Notes under the pieces: generated by a model
Databases searched by the model: none
What the model was told of the DNA's origin: nothing
What the model saw: the letters and a program-made list of their open reading frames with translations, nothing else
Program-made: the position numbers and the translations under genes
Assembly (NCBI GenBank): GCA_021014945.1
Contig: MU266353.1
Span: forward strand, 62,001 to 126,000
Direction: 5' to 3'
DNA length: 64,000 bases
From: Leucogyrophana mollusca
Lineage: Eukaryota > Basidiomycota > Agaricomycetes > Boletales
Shown: positions 1-12,093 of the stretch, one piece after another
Position numbering within the stretch: the stretch's first letter is position 1
Layout of the letters: each line of letters opens with the position of its first letter

Positions 1-920
1 GATATCTTGGAAAGGGAATTGTGGATGCGGATGCGGATGGAACTGGGCATCCTTCTCAGCAGCGACATCGGACTCCACATGTCGCGCAGCGGCGTCGATT
101 TTCGCAGCACGCAACTTGAAGGTGCCGTGACATATGTAAACGAGGTTGGCTATCCATGTCAGGGTGAGCCAGAACAACAGGCAAATATGGACCCAAAGGA
201 GCGAGAGTCCCTGTGGAGTGAGCACCAGTGACGCTATGGAGGCTCGCGTCATAGACGCAGGCGATACATCATCATCCGAGAAGTGAACGTGGATTGGTAA
301 CAATATCGGCAGAGTCGTGAGGGTATGCAACAGGACAAAGAAGACTAAAAGTAGCACGTCGGCTTTAGTTAGTCGGATTTGGAACAGGACGATAAACTCA
401 CGGCAGCCACGAAGAAAGCGGATGTATAGCGTGGCATCGATGCCTCTCAGTTCACATAGCTTCTCTGGAGGGAAAGTTATACTGTCTTTGACCCAAGACA
501 GAGGCCACCCCTTGGGAGTTGGGGGAGATGGGTGTCTGCGTGTATGTCAGAATCGTGAAACGGAATGAAGTAACCCAACGTACAGCGCCCATGATCTCCC
601 TTGGTATAAGCTAGCTCGTAAGACCGTCAGAAGATGAAACCAGGACATAGACGACCGATGAGAGCCACTTACTACCCAAACTGCCAAGACTCAACACTTC
701 CGAGTCCTTCTGGAGGACTGCGTCCACGCCGCCTCCTCTTCATTATCTCGTGAGAAGTGACACATAGGACTGTGAGTCCTATTGCAATGACCGACTGGTT
801 AATGAGGCCACTGTCGGACGAAAGAAATCGAGAGATTGTTTAGACAGTCATTTCTGTTCTGTTCGAAGCCAATGCTGACCTATAGTTTTTAGAAAAGGGC
901 CTGTTCTGGATGTCGCCCAT
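1..920 (-). CDS. CSC1/OSCA-type calcium-permeable stress-gated cation channel, N-terminal part (cut by window edge)
   Basis: The 5' portion of a minus-strand gene that runs off the left edge. Exons fit 920-880, 810-673, 610-584, 535-402 and 362 to beyond 1, with all junctions in phase and a TCTAAAC-like branch site in intron 1. The protein opens with a short N-terminus and a membrane segment (SVIAIGLTVLCVTSHE), then WQFGYLYQGRSWAL, a PSPPTPKGW loop, ELRGIDATLYIRFLRG, a second membrane segment (DVLLLVFFVLLHTLTTLP), MTRASIASLV and a third (WVHICLLFWLTLTWIANLVY). This order is that of the RSN1 transmembrane domain in fungal CSC1/DUF221 proteins, which act as osmosensitive cation channels in the plasma or organelle membrane. 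The cytosolic domain and remaining membrane helices lie outside the window. Family assignment is from remembered family features; the ion and physiology are inferred. Confidence 0.88.
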
Positions 921-1911
921 CCTCTAACGCAAGGAGGGGATTTCTACGCTCAAAGCGGACTGCGAGGCCTACTGAGAGGGTGGAGAAGCGTGAAGTGAGC
1001 TAAACATGCACAACTGAGCTCGAGAAGACCTTGTGTGTGATTAGCTCGCGTGGAGTTCAATGACGTTCCGCGGCTGGTTCACTTCTGGCTCCACATTGGC
1101 AATGAACCAGTTCGCTTCAACAACTTCCTTGAACTCAATTCATGACATCCCGCCCGAAAGACTTGATGCATGATGGTCGGCGACAGAATTAACACTCTGG
1201 TAGAAGAACAGGAGTTACTGGGCATCAATGTCCGAAAGGGCGTCCTACAAGCGCCCATGTTGAAGTTTCTCACATCCTGACAAGTCTCACAGCCATCATC
1301 AAAGTATGTACGTATCTCCAACTCAGACTTGTTGTAACCAGTCGAATTTCTCGACAGACTGTCTGACAGCACTGCAGGTCCATTCTGTTCAACCTCATTC
1401 CGATTGCTGGTAGAATCTTAGTCTGTCCTTGCCGCAGTGACGTCGACCCCGCATTGTGGCCGCTGGAACACATGTTCTGATTCCAGACCGATTTGAAGAT
1501 TCATGCTCAACGTTCGGCGCGAGGTCTGCGTTCTCTTTATCAAACCGATTTTCGTGTCCCTTTGTGTTACCCAGCGTTTTGATGAAAAGGTACTTAATAG
1601 CGTTGCGTTGGCTATATATTACAATGTGCGCAGGAACACCCACTGATGCCGATGTCCTGGTCAGGATGGACGTTCTGGTCTGATCGTAGTCACGCCACTG
1701 TTGAGTGCACAAGCAGCCCCTCAGGCAATCATAAATCGACCCTCAAGGCCTCAACGTTGAACGTTCAAGCGACGAGATACATACCCAAACCGGTATCATG
1801 ATACCCTCGCTCTTCCCTGAAATAGTTGCCCCTTCAAGCAAGTCTGTTACATTATGTATAAAGGACCAAGACCCTAGACAGTTCCCGTAGGCCTCTTGTT
1901 CAACCACAACT
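921..1911. other. Intergenic region between divergent channel and P450 genes
   Basis: No ORF here looks like a recognisable protein; the short open frames on both strands lack splice-supported continuity. A TATA-like TATAAA lies at 1857-1862, 50 bp before the P450 start, and is probably its core promoter. Confidence 0.5.
1857..1862 (+). promoter_or_regulatory. TATA-like box of P450 copy 1
   Basis: TATAAA, 50 bp upstream of the ATG at 1912. Position and sequence fit a fungal TATA element; no transcript data. Confidence 0.4.
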
Positions 1912-4045
1912 ATGTCCGCTTTCACGAACATGCCTCTGACCTTACTCGCCCTTCTATCGGGCGCTGCTCTGATCATGAGTCATAGGACGAAAAAGAGGAA
2001 AGCCATGCCCTTGCCACCAGGGCCTCCTCCCTTGCCCATTGTGGGGAACGTCCGTGGGTTCAATGTAAACGCGCCGTGGTTGACTTACACGGAGTGGGCA
2101 GCTGCATACGGTACTGTCCCATTGTTGTATCAGATCTTCATCGCTTTGGTATCTCATGGCTCTTCGCAGGTGACCTTGTTTATTCGCGCTTGTTCAACCA
2201 GGATATCATCGTTGTTAATTCAGAGGAGGTCGCAAGTGCACTTCTGGACCAACGTTCCCATATCTACTCTGATCGGCCAGAACTTGTCACGAACGAGCTG
2301 TGCGGACCTCCATACGCATTCACTCAAGGGGCAGGGTACTGAATCTTCGCAGACTAGGTCTGTCATTCAATTCAGTGTTTCTGCGATATGGGCCCAAATG
2401 GCGTTTCCATCGGTATGGGATTCACTGGTTTTAACATGCACACTCTTTGTAACACTTGAAATTGCAGGAGGCTTTTCCATCAGGTTTTCAAACAAGATGC
2501 CGCACTTTCATATAGACCCATGCAACTGCGTAAAGCCCACCAGTTACTGCGCGGTCTGCTTGAAGACCCACAAGACTACGAGGCACATATCCGCTTGTAA
2601 ACGACATCCTTTCTAGCCTCCAAATTCAGGTTCATGATGACTGACTGCTTGCCAACAAGTACAGGCACTCAAGCGCAATCATCTTGTCTGCCGTATACGA
2701 CTATGACCCCGCTCCTCGTGAAGATCCTCTCATCGCCGTCATCGAAAAGGCTGTCACGATAGCCATCGAAGTCCAAAGACCTGAAGTAGCTGCTATCTTC
2801 AATACATTCCCCATTCGTGAGATTTGCTGCGCTACAAGGCGCTTCCAAGCTGACTTGGTGACAGTTCTGTCTCTACCATCTTGGTTCCCGGGTCTGTCCA
2901 TCAAGCGGGCGGCTGTCGAGTCAAGGCAGTATGCGACGAGGTGGCTTAACGAACCTTTCCAGTACGCTCAGGACAGGATGGTGAGTTTGAGCTGCTACGC
3001 AGAACTCTGGGTGCTGACAATTATTCAGAGAGCTGGAACGTCAGCACCGTCCATGGTCTCCGATGCATTGGGTAAATGGGACAACAATGATGATTCGGGT
3101 GATGCCAGAAAAGCAATAAAAGAGGCGGCTGCTACTGCGTTCATAGGCAAGTTCGTCTCATTGACCTCTCAGCTTCAGTCAGAGCTAAGCTGTTACAATC
3201 ATAGCTGCGTCGGAAACTGTAAGTGATCTACAGCCCAGTACATGAGGATGACCTTGCGCTATATGCTGAGAAGGCTTCAGACGGCGTCTACGATGAACGT
3301 GTTCGTCCTCGCCATGGTGCTCTATCCGGAAGTGCAAGAGCGAGCACAGGCGTTGATAGACTCAGTAGTCGGGACTGGCCGACTCCCGAACTTCGAAGAT
3401 CGGGCGTTGCTGACTTACATTGATGCGATTATTCGGGAGACATTCAGGTGGCATCCCATCGTGCCCATGGGTATGTATCCCCGCACTATCAATGTCCTGT
3501 GAACTCTTTGAATGTTGAATTGAACCATGACGACCGTTAAATTTAGGTGTTCCCCACGCGACTTACGACGAGGATGTGTATGAGGGATATTATATTCCTA
3601 AAGGTATGCATCTTGAGCTGTGTTATTCCAATGCTGACGCTTTTATAGGAGCTATGGTCTTACCAAATGTATGGTACGTGGATAGCAGGATTATTTGACT
3701 AGTGTGGTTCAAAATGACCAACGTTCGTTCTCTGCTGGCAGGGCGATGACTCATAACGAGGAAAAATACCCGAATCCCGACGAATTCATCCCTGAACGCT
3801 TTCTTACTGCAGACGGCAGTTTGAACGACGACACCTCTAATTTCGCTTTCGGCTTCGGGAGGCGCATCTGCGTTGGAAGACACGTAGCAGATGCATCACT
3901 CTGGTCCGCTATGGCCCTCATGCTTGCAGTCTTCAGGTTCACAAAAGCAAAGGACGAAGAGGGGAACGATATTGATTTTGAGCCGAAGTGGTTCGCGGGA
4001 CTGGCAACGTGGGTCTTTCTCATGGTCCGCGAAGGGGATAGCTAG
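1912..4045 (+). CDS. Cytochrome P450 monooxygenase, copy 1
   Basis: Membrane-anchored P450 of 497 residues in 12 exons: 1912-2110, 2170-2299, 2353-2412, 2468-2596, 2665-2816, 2865-2980, 3029-3146, 3205-3218, 3281-3470, 3547-3603, 3649-3673, 3742-4045. Total length is an exact codon multiple with no internal stop. Visible features are an N-terminal hydrophobic anchor, the proline hinge LPPGPPPLPIVGN, the I-helix region (AASETT, split by a 14-nt exon), the ExxR motif (ETFR), the PERF-like region (FIPERF) and the haem loop FGFGRRICVGRH with the cysteine ligand. Expected function is oxygenation of a small hydrophobic substrate at the ER with a P450 reductase; the substrate cannot be told. The intron after 3146 starts with GCAAGT, a GC-AG intron. 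A tandem paralogue follows. It resembles the O-methylsterigmatocystin-oxidoreductase-like P450s common in Agaricomycetes; no CYP family is assigned. Confidence 0.93.
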
Positions 4046-5194
4046 CTGATGTGCTTGGCTTGAATCACCGCTAGGCATCCGCTGCCTTTCCCGTGCTCGA
4101 TTACTCCACGGTTAGAGGGAATGAATATGAAGAAATTGAATGCTCTGATTGAAGAGAGTGCCTGACTTCTTGGCGGGTTGGGACATATGGGAGAGGGAAC
4201 GTCGACCTACTATGTACGTCGATGTATACACTGACACTAACATACAGACCAAAGTAGCACACCAGAAGACCGATATTCTGATCCAATGCGTCTCAAGAAC
4301 AATGCATAATATTCATCATCGATCTATATGGGGAACAAGTATGTTGCTGGCACTCGCGCGCCCAGGAAGTGCTTCCCATCCAAGAGTCTCGACCTGTTCT
4401 CATGCTCAACTATCATGCGATCTACTATATGCCCCGACTATCGATTACTTATCCTTATGGGCAGGAACTACTCACTAAGCGTCTTCTGGTAAGCTTCCCG
4501 GGCACCGGTAACTGTCTCTGGTGTCCAATAGGGTGCCTCGGATGCCCGTGTTCAGGTGTTAGCTTGACCACAGTCTACAACTACCACCTGAAACGGAGAG
4601 GATCATGCCGGTACTCATTTGGAGGGTGAAATGGATATCATGCAGCCCTGACTAAGCTCAGTTGGGTATTACGCGGTGAGCGTTTGGCCTTGTTTCAGGG
4701 AGTTGCGAAGTCCGATTAACAGCTGATAGTAGGCTCGTGTAATAACCATTAACGATAAGCTAGTGAGCAAGGTCAGCGCAAACCCTGCATCCTTGCGGTG
4801 ACGCCGGATTCAGGAGTATGCCTGCTTTGGGCTCTGGAAGACTGGATTACTTCGATTGTTATGTGAGAGACTGCCGTATGGTTGCGCACATCCGCATCAT
4901 TACATAGATAAGTATCGGGAACTTACAACGGCCTATCGCTACATCCTGACTGGAAGTCGGAAAACGGACTGCCGCCAACTCCAGAGTATGATGGTATGAT
5001 GAAACAGGGGGGGGAGTGTAATTGACACCGCCAAGCAACCGCCAAGGTACCGTTACCTGTGTGAAGAGGAAGCCGGCGAACGCTTAACTTATGTCACTCT
5101 CACTTATTCTTAGGCTGGCCTTCGAATTCCTGGATGGGTGTGTATACATATAACTGATAGTCCAGACATAACCCTCATTTCCTCCTCCACGGTA
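4046..5194. other. Spacer between the tandem P450 genes
   Basis: The first ~150 bp (4046-4200) resemble the sequences after P450 copy 2 (7397-7530) and after 13540, so the 3' flank was duplicated with the gene. The rest shows no convincing coding sequence. A G-run (GGGGGGG) lies near 5008. Confidence 0.5.
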
Positions 5195-7396
5195 ATGTCC
5201 ACACTAACGATCACGCATCTGACGGTACTCGCGCTCCTGTCTACAGCTACCATCATTATCAGCAAAACATCAAAGAAGAGGAATGGTCCGCCCCTACCAC
5301 CAGGGCCTCCGCCATTGCCCATTGTAGGGAATGTCCGTGGGTTCAACATGGATGCGCCTTGGGTCACTTATACGGAATGGGCAGCTGCGTATGGTGCGAT
5401 ATCGCGCATGGTCCTTGTTACTTCGTCTGATAGATTTTCTTTCTGGCCATGAATTCGAAGGTGACCTCGTCTACACCCGTTTTTTCCAGCAGGATATCAT
5501 CGTCATCAGCTCGGAGAAAGTCGCAAAGGACCTCCTGGAACGTCGCTCGCATATCTACTCTGATAGGCCAGAACTCCCTGCGAATAAGATGTACGATAAT
5601 TATTTCCTTACAGTAATGTTTAATGCGAACTAATTTTCATTTTACAGAATAGGGATGGACTTTAATTCAGTGCTTGCACGATATGGGTCCAGGTGGCGCT
5701 TCCATCGGTATGTATCTGTCAGTTTATCATAGAGATGCCCCCTGACGTAGGATATCAATTCGTGGTCACATTCAGGAGACTGTTCCACCAGGCTTTCAAA
5801 GAAGATTCTTCGCTCTCTTTTCGACCCATGCAACTTCGTAAAGCCCATCAACTCCTGCGTGGTATAATGGAAAGCCAGAGTCCGGAAGATTATGCGGCGT
5901 GCATACGACTGTGAGTCAAATGTCGTCGTGTGGTGTCCAGGCCCGTGTCCTTAACGACGCTGACTGCCGCGATGAATCTAGGCATTCGAGTTCGGTTATC
6001 ATGACCGCTGTGTACGACTACGAAGCTGCCCCTCGTGGTGATCCTTTTGTCACCATCATTGAGAAGGCTATCGAAATAGCTATTACAGAAGGGAGACCAC
6101 AGGTCTCTGCTGTCTTCAGTGCATTCCCGATCCGTAAGCTGCTTTCTTTGCTGTTACACTGAAATAATTACACCATGGAACTGACTTGGCCGGTAGTCCT
6201 TCGTCTTCCGTCCTGGTTCCCGGGGATGGACATCAAGAAAAGAGGTGCAGTCATGCAGAAATACATGAGCAAGTGGCTGGACGAGCCTTTCCAATACGTA
6301 AAGGAGAGGATGGTACGTTTCCGGGTGACGAAATCACTTAGTGCCTTGTACAAACGCTCATTTCGATACGCAGGGTGCGGGGGCGACAGCGCCGTGTATG
6401 GTCTCTGATGCCTTGGAAAAGTGGCAAGATAACGACGATGAGGTCGTAAAGGCCATTCAGGAGACTGCTGCGACTGCGTTCGTAGGTGAATTTCCCTCAC
6501 TCTCATCCTCGTGCCTGTCTAGCCCAGACTCACGCGTTCTCTCGTGGTAGCTGGGGCAGAGACGGTAAGTGAGCTACAGCCAGCACTTGCCCCATCTTAT
6601 GATCTTGAGGGGGGTTCAGACAGCGTCCGCGATGAGTGTGTTCCTCCTCGCCATGGTTCTCCATCCGGAAGTGCAAGAGCGAGCTCAGGCGTTGATCGAC
6701 TCGGTTGTCGGGACTGCCCGGCTCCCGAACTTCGAAGATAGGCCGTCTCTGCCTTACATTGACGCGATCCTTCGCGAGACACTCAGATGGCACCCCATCG
6801 TGCCCATGGGTATGTACCCCCGCGCTGTTCATTATGTGCCGTAAACTGCCTTGAACGCCGAACTGAAACATGGGAACCATTAATTTTAGGTGTTCCGCAC
6901 GCAACTTACGACGAGGATGTGTACGAGGGGTGTTACATTCCTAAAGGCTTGCACCTTGAGTTGCGCTGTTCTATGCCAATGCTGACGTTGACACAGGAGC
7001 TATGATCTTGCCCAATGTATGGTATGTGGATAGCGGTATTATTCGACTGACATGGTCTAAAATGACCGACGCTCGTTCTCTGTTGGTAGGGCGATGACTC
7101 ATAACGAGGAAAAATACCCCAATCCTGACGAATTCATCCCTGAACGCTTTCTCACTGCGGACGGCAGTTTGAACGACGACACCTGTAACTTCACTTTTGG
7201 CTTCGGAAGGCGCATCTGCGTTGGAAGACATGTAGCAGATGCATCACTCTGGTCTGCTATGGCCCTCATGCTTGCGGTTTTCAAGTTCACAAAAGCGAAG
7301 GACGAAGAGGGGAACGATATTGACTTTGAACCGAAGTGGTTCGGGGGACTGACCACGTGGGTCTTTCTCGTGGTTTGTAAAAGGAAGACGAGCTAA
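5195..7396 (+). CDS. Cytochrome P450 monooxygenase, copy 2 (possible splice-site lesion)
   Basis: Tandem paralogue of the upstream P450 with the same 12-exon layout: 5195-5393, 5461-5590, 5648-5707, 5776-5910, 5982-6133, 6197-6312, 6374-6485, 6551-6564, 6620-6809, 6890-6946, 6997-7021, 7090-7396. This gives 498 residues. Present are the N-terminal anchor, LPPGPPPLPIVGN hinge, an I-helix AGAETT split by the 14-nt exon 8, ETLR as ExxR, FIPERF and the haem loop FGFGRRICVGRH. The upstream ATG at 5138 is less likely because copy 1 aligns with the methionine at 5195. Odd point: the donor after exon 10 reads GCTTGC where copy 1 has GTATGC. Retaining that intron leads to a TGA near 7003, so function depends on a weak GC donor or is lost. 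Substrate unknown. Confidence 0.85.
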
Positions 7397-7756
7397 CGGA
7401 TCTGGCCGCAACGGCCGTTAGACATCCGCTGTCATTCCCATGTTCGATTACTCCGCGGTTAGAGAGAATGGATATGGAGACGTTGAATGTATTGATTGAG
7501 GCGAGTGCCTGACTTATTGGCCGGGTTGGGAGCGCCGGGTGAGCAGCCTGGCGAAGCGTTCCCGAATATTGAGTGACTTTCTTTTCTTGATGTATGTTGG
7601 GAGAGGGAGAGCGTGACTCTTGTATTGCCGAGACCCTAATGGTATGGGGTATGTAAAAAACATGACCCAATGTCATCCGGCACTGCAAAACAATCGAGGT
7701 GCATGTCGCAGTTGACGGTCTCTGTGTATCCGACTCGGCTATATTGTTCTCTATAC

Positions 7757-8931
7757 TCATATCAGTAGATGCAACTTCACCGCCGCGCAATGACGTACTC
7801 GAATTGTGTTCCACTGCATGACCAATGTTTGCATCCTGGTTTTGAGGGCGTTACGACAGACTGGGCATTGTATTTGGTTTTCTATCGGACCAATGATGGA
7901 CTTGATGGTGATCGTGGTCAGATCTGTTGGAATGAGACCTGTCAGGGGTGTCCTTGATATGTGGAGGCCCCGGTATGCGAACCTACTCTCGAGGTCCAAA
8001 TCAAGTAGGCCATCGCCAGAGTCCAAGCACTCGCCACTTGGCCCTGATCAGTAGATGTGCAAGTCGGTGTGGGTGGGTGAGGGTGTGGGGGCGGCATAAT
8101 GATGCGTTTGAGGCCCTCCACACGCTCGTAATGCAGTAGAAATAGGCGTTTCAGATACTGCGAGCCCATCTGCTCTGCTATTTCGTCCGTGATACAAGAC
8201 AAATTCAAAGACAGCAAATGAGTAGACACGAGAACAGCAAGATCGTACAAATCGTATTTGGCAGCAAGTGTATAGGCGTCCAATGGATGGAGGGGAGCAT
8301 GGACCAGAAGGAGGGCACCGAGCGGAGTGGATGGAGTCATGAAGCTATTGACGGAGATATCATTGGCAGCCAAAGCTGCTACAGCGATAGAAATGGCGTC
8401 GCATGAGGGCAAGTAATGAGCGCATGACAGGCCGTATATGGTATGAAGGATGATATTCAAGGTCATCGACGATTCCGGGATAGTGATGACAGATTGCGCG
8501 GGACCACTCGACGGTGGCGGCAAGGAGGAATACGATATATGGAAGGCATGCTCGGATGCGGCTTGTAATACTGAGCGGTGAACATGGAAAAACACCGAGT
8601 CCAACGATAAAAGTATAAGATCTGGAGGGTGAATCGAGTTTGTGGATACGGGGGGAAACCCGGTCGAAACTAGAAAGGTGGAGTTGTAACCGATTTCGGG
8701 AGGAGCTGTGGACGACTCGGAGGAGGATACCCGGAATACCTGTATCACCGTGTAAGCAGTATGGTCTCTGCCTCGATAGATCGAGTAACATACAGGCGGG
8801 GCAGGACGTGAAGACGATGTAGTAGGAATTGTAAGTTGGGGAGCAGGCGCCTCCATTGTATTTTCTGGCAGGAAGCCTTCAAATCCAGAGAAGGACGGAA
8901 GAAGATCGGTCCAATCGCTGTGAGTCTCCAT
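7757..8931 (-). CDS. BTB/POZ domain protein, unit A copy
   Basis: Two-exon gene: exon 1 8931-7983 and exon 2 7923-7757, joined by a GTTCGC...CAACAG intron. The product has 371 residues. After a variable N-terminus come a BTB-like core (DLILLSLDSVFFHVHRSVL, then ITIPESSMTLNIILHTIYGL), a helical region (AAKYDLYDLAVLVSTHLLSL) and a C-terminal segment (IQCPVCRNALKTRMQTLVMQW) that is typical of the multicopy basidiomycete BTB family. BTB domains mediate dimerisation and often serve as cullin-3 substrate adaptors; no partner can be named here. A frameshifted paralogue sits 6.2 kb downstream in unit B. The exon 1/exon 2 junction is inferred from frame and from conservation of the C-terminal segment in both copies. 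Confidence 0.78.
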
Positions 8932-11900
8932 GCTGAAGGGGTGGAAGGGGAGACGATGAGTTAGATAGCGAGGTGCGTTTAAAGGTTATCGGAGTGTGGG
9001 CGGCCAACAACTAGGATCCTTCTTACAAGTACTGGAAAATTTGGCGAAGTCTGTTATATATGTTTTGATATAGTTACCATAGGGAGGTGTGTGGAGTGAG
9101 ATAGGTAGCCCAAATCAGATCGCTGCGTGAACTCGGGCTGCAGTACTGGTATGACCCCTTGATTCGAAAAACTTGAATTTCGCCTGTCACCAAACCGCCT
9201 GTTCGAAACAATAGGAAGCGACACACACTGTAATAGATGCGGCGACCTAAGCCCAAACAAAGTTTCGTCAAATAGAGTCCGCCTCCCAGATAACTTAGTT
9301 GCGTGCGGATAGAGAGCCCTGCCCGTCCATACGATGTCTCAGATGAACCGGTCAACCTACGATCGTGAGAGCCGCCGCCGCCACTCAGCTGGAATGGACG
9401 TAGTGTAATGTCTTCATGTATGAAGCGACAAGGTGGATTTGTAGAACCGGAACGGTCTTCTTGATATGTTGATGTGGACGGCCATCTCCAATTAGTCCTC
9501 AGGAATACATGGCTGATTAAGGGATACGCAAAGTTCCTAAAGTGTAATCAGCGTGGTGGTCTTATCAGTCCGGTGATACGACCTGAGGAGAACCGAGCTG
9601 GCCCACCTTTCGAGTCGTTCGAACGGGTGGAGGCGACAAGGACTACGGGAGGCCCTGCGAACAGCAACCACGACGCATGCCGCTGAAGTCCAACCGGGGT
9701 GGTGATTGGACGGGTTGGGACCACCAAGAAAAATTACCGCTAGTAGTCGACTTTGAGGATAAGATGAGCGCGAACGAGCGGTTGCTTAAACCTGTCCGTC
9801 CCAGACAAACCAAAGGGTGATTAAATAAGCTCGACCTGCTTGTGAACGGGCCTGCCACCATAATAATAGAATTCCTATCGGAGTAGATCAGGGAAAGAGT
9901 GCGGAAGGGCAGGTAGAATAAATGGAAATAGTGGTTGGGTTTGTTTGAGGCGTAGAGGGATTGCTGGTTATCGTGCGACCGAACCTTATACCGTGCAGGT
10001 GCAATTGAATTTGGACTGAACTCCAACCACTGCACTTTTGGCTGCGCCCTTGGTTTTGACGGCGACTACAGGAAAGGTGGGTCATGGGTCACGATAATGT
10101 CGAGGAGAATGCACACGGTAAGAGAGTATTTTTTTTGCAGGTCCATCGGACAGAATCAACGACGGGTGGACATTCCTTGGCGCGGTGTCGATTTTGGGAG
10201 CACTGGATCCGGACGGGTGAATGGAACCAGCCGCTTCATGCAAGCGATTGGAACTTTCCAGGCTGATAGACTAGACGGCGGACACAACCGTCAGAACCCT
10301 AGGACCCTCCTGCCAACAGTACGTTAGCAAAATAATCGTTCTCTGGCGTCTATCCGGTCAACGAGCAGTCCCGAGTCACTTGCAAGCTGAAACTTTTACC
10401 GACGTCAAGCTCCCGACGTGGCCCACCGATACTCTGGACGCCTCGCATTGTACCGAGTATGTTTTCTGTCAAGTTCCATTACATATGTAAACGGACCGCA
10501 AGGAAACCGGTAATAATCGAGCCCTGGGGCCAGGAAGTCTGCTCTTGCCATTGACGTCAACGCTCGGCTAGCGAACAGACAAAATACAAATCGTACCCTT
10601 GGCGACATTGTTGCATTGGGTGGATGGTCGTAAAGGTAAGCAAAACATTAACAACCCCCACGCATTGTACTGTCCGGACAGACCACTTATGAGAATTCTG
10701 CTAGCTCTGAGATCCGCGCAGTCACTCACTTACCTTGTTGTCAAGCATCACACATCAAACACTTCTACCCCTTTTAGAATCGAAGAAGTTTCACTACCCG
10801 AAACAACGATATCCACGAAGCATTCAAATGAGATATACCCGTCATCGGGACATCATGCCTATAGCAGACTCGGAAGGTGGGTAGCCCTCACGATTCCCAG
10901 CGACCGAAATCCATGGGGGAAGCAGCGCTGTATGACAAACGAGTGGAAGTTGCTTCATAGGCAAGATATTGGCGACGGGAGCGCGACGATTCCGAGCAGA
11001 GACCAGTCAAGCATCAGTGCGGCGAGACCATAACGAAAGGTATGCTTACTCTGGATCGTGCTCTCCGCTGCTGCCTCGCAGTCTTTTCACCGGGACCTCC
11101 TTTTAGAAAAAGAGCCATGCCTCTAGGAAGAGGCGTCACTGCGGCCGATCCCGTGGGCCAAGATGATGGATGTAAGTTCTCCGTAAACAATGCGTTTATC
11201 GACGGAGGTCTGCGCCATGCCAGTTACTGATTATTGTCTGGGTCGACTCACTGTTTCTCTAAGAGAATGGACGGCTGGTATCAACAAGCTTAGAACAATG
11301 GTGGAGCCAAGCAGCGCACCCTGCATCTCATGCTCGTTAGTTCTTTGAAGGTGAGGAGGATTGCATCATCTGGTTTCCCGAAAGATCTGAGGATCCGAGG
11401 TTATCCGACGCGGTTACGGTAAACACCCTCGAAGCTCTCACCTCTACTGACATGGCTCGCTCTGTGTGGACTCGACCTTCTCGCCTCCAAGCACTGCGTC
11501 GAATATCAAGCGAAATCCCTGACGAGGAAAGTGTGGGGGTGAAATCCGAGCAGGACTACAGCTCCACGGCTACGAGCCTCTGCAGGTCAACTGCAGGTCC
11601 AACCAACAGCGCCATTTAACATTTCATATGATTTATGGCCCACCTTCCTTGTCGATGGCGGGCCGCCATCGAGCTGCTGACCAAGAGTTTCCCATCACTC
11701 ATCCCCGCTGGAGTAACGATTTGGGCAGACTCCAAACCAGCTGGCGGCACGTAGAGAATCGTCGAGAGCACAGTCCTAAAACCTGCACAAGTTCATTGTT
11801 ATGTTATGTGGTCATGGACCTCCAGTATATAGAGAGCCTTCCCTAAATTTTATTCAAGTTCATCATCAGGTTATGTCGCCAGAGCAAACACGACCTCATT

Positions 11901-12080
11901 TCGGTTTCTCCAACTCTAGTCCGAAACTTGTTGGGCTCTTAACACACCTGGCCGACTGGCAAGATGGGTGTCGCCGTGTATGTCGAATCGACTCGGACGT
12001 GACGAAACGCTTTTGAAGGAAGAATGCGACAATGGATCCAGTCACGGTATCATCAATGTGAACTCTCCTGAACATAATAC
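8932..12080. other. Unit A, gene-poor stretch with relic coding signals
   Basis: No intact recognisable gene. A segment near 10138-10320 matches the better-kept exon-like block of unit B (16353-16530) but has stop codons in that frame and a shifted donor. A conserved AAAG/GTAAGC donor-like site lies near 10635. Open frames here are short and not preserved between the two units. Confidence 0.5.
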
Positions 12081-12086
12081 AGGGAG

Positions 12087-12093
12087 TATATAA
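12087..12093 (+). promoter_or_regulatory. Candidate core promoter with downstream splice-like signals (unit A)
   Basis: TATATAA within GAGTATATAAGGCCTCAAG. About 80 bp downstream lies CTGATG/GTACGTCG, and ~50 bp later TTTACAG, an intron-like pair. The whole arrangement is kept in unit B (TATATAA at 18234-18240). No protein of note follows, so this could be a noncoding transcript or the 5' end of a dead gene. Confidence 0.35.

Noticed and set aside
536..583. Resemblance of the 48-bp channel intron to the GTGTCGCCGTG repeat motif
   Set aside because: Only a few short words match, and the region is a well-placed intron; judged coincidental.
1079..1712. Several ORFs of 67-105 codons upstream of P450 copy 1
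   Set aside because: Mutually overlapping, no protein-like composition or splice continuity, and none matches a known family.
1912..7396. Secondary-metabolite gene cluster built on the two P450s
   Set aside because: No polyketide synthase, peptide synthetase, terpene cyclase or prenyltransferase is visible within reach. The reductases and methyltransferases lie 37-55 kb away among housekeeping genes.
9054..11230. Protein-coding genes from the 60-144-codon ORFs in unit A
   Set aside because: Corresponding frames in unit B are broken or differ by indels; no conserved reading frame between the duplicates apart from the BTB gene.
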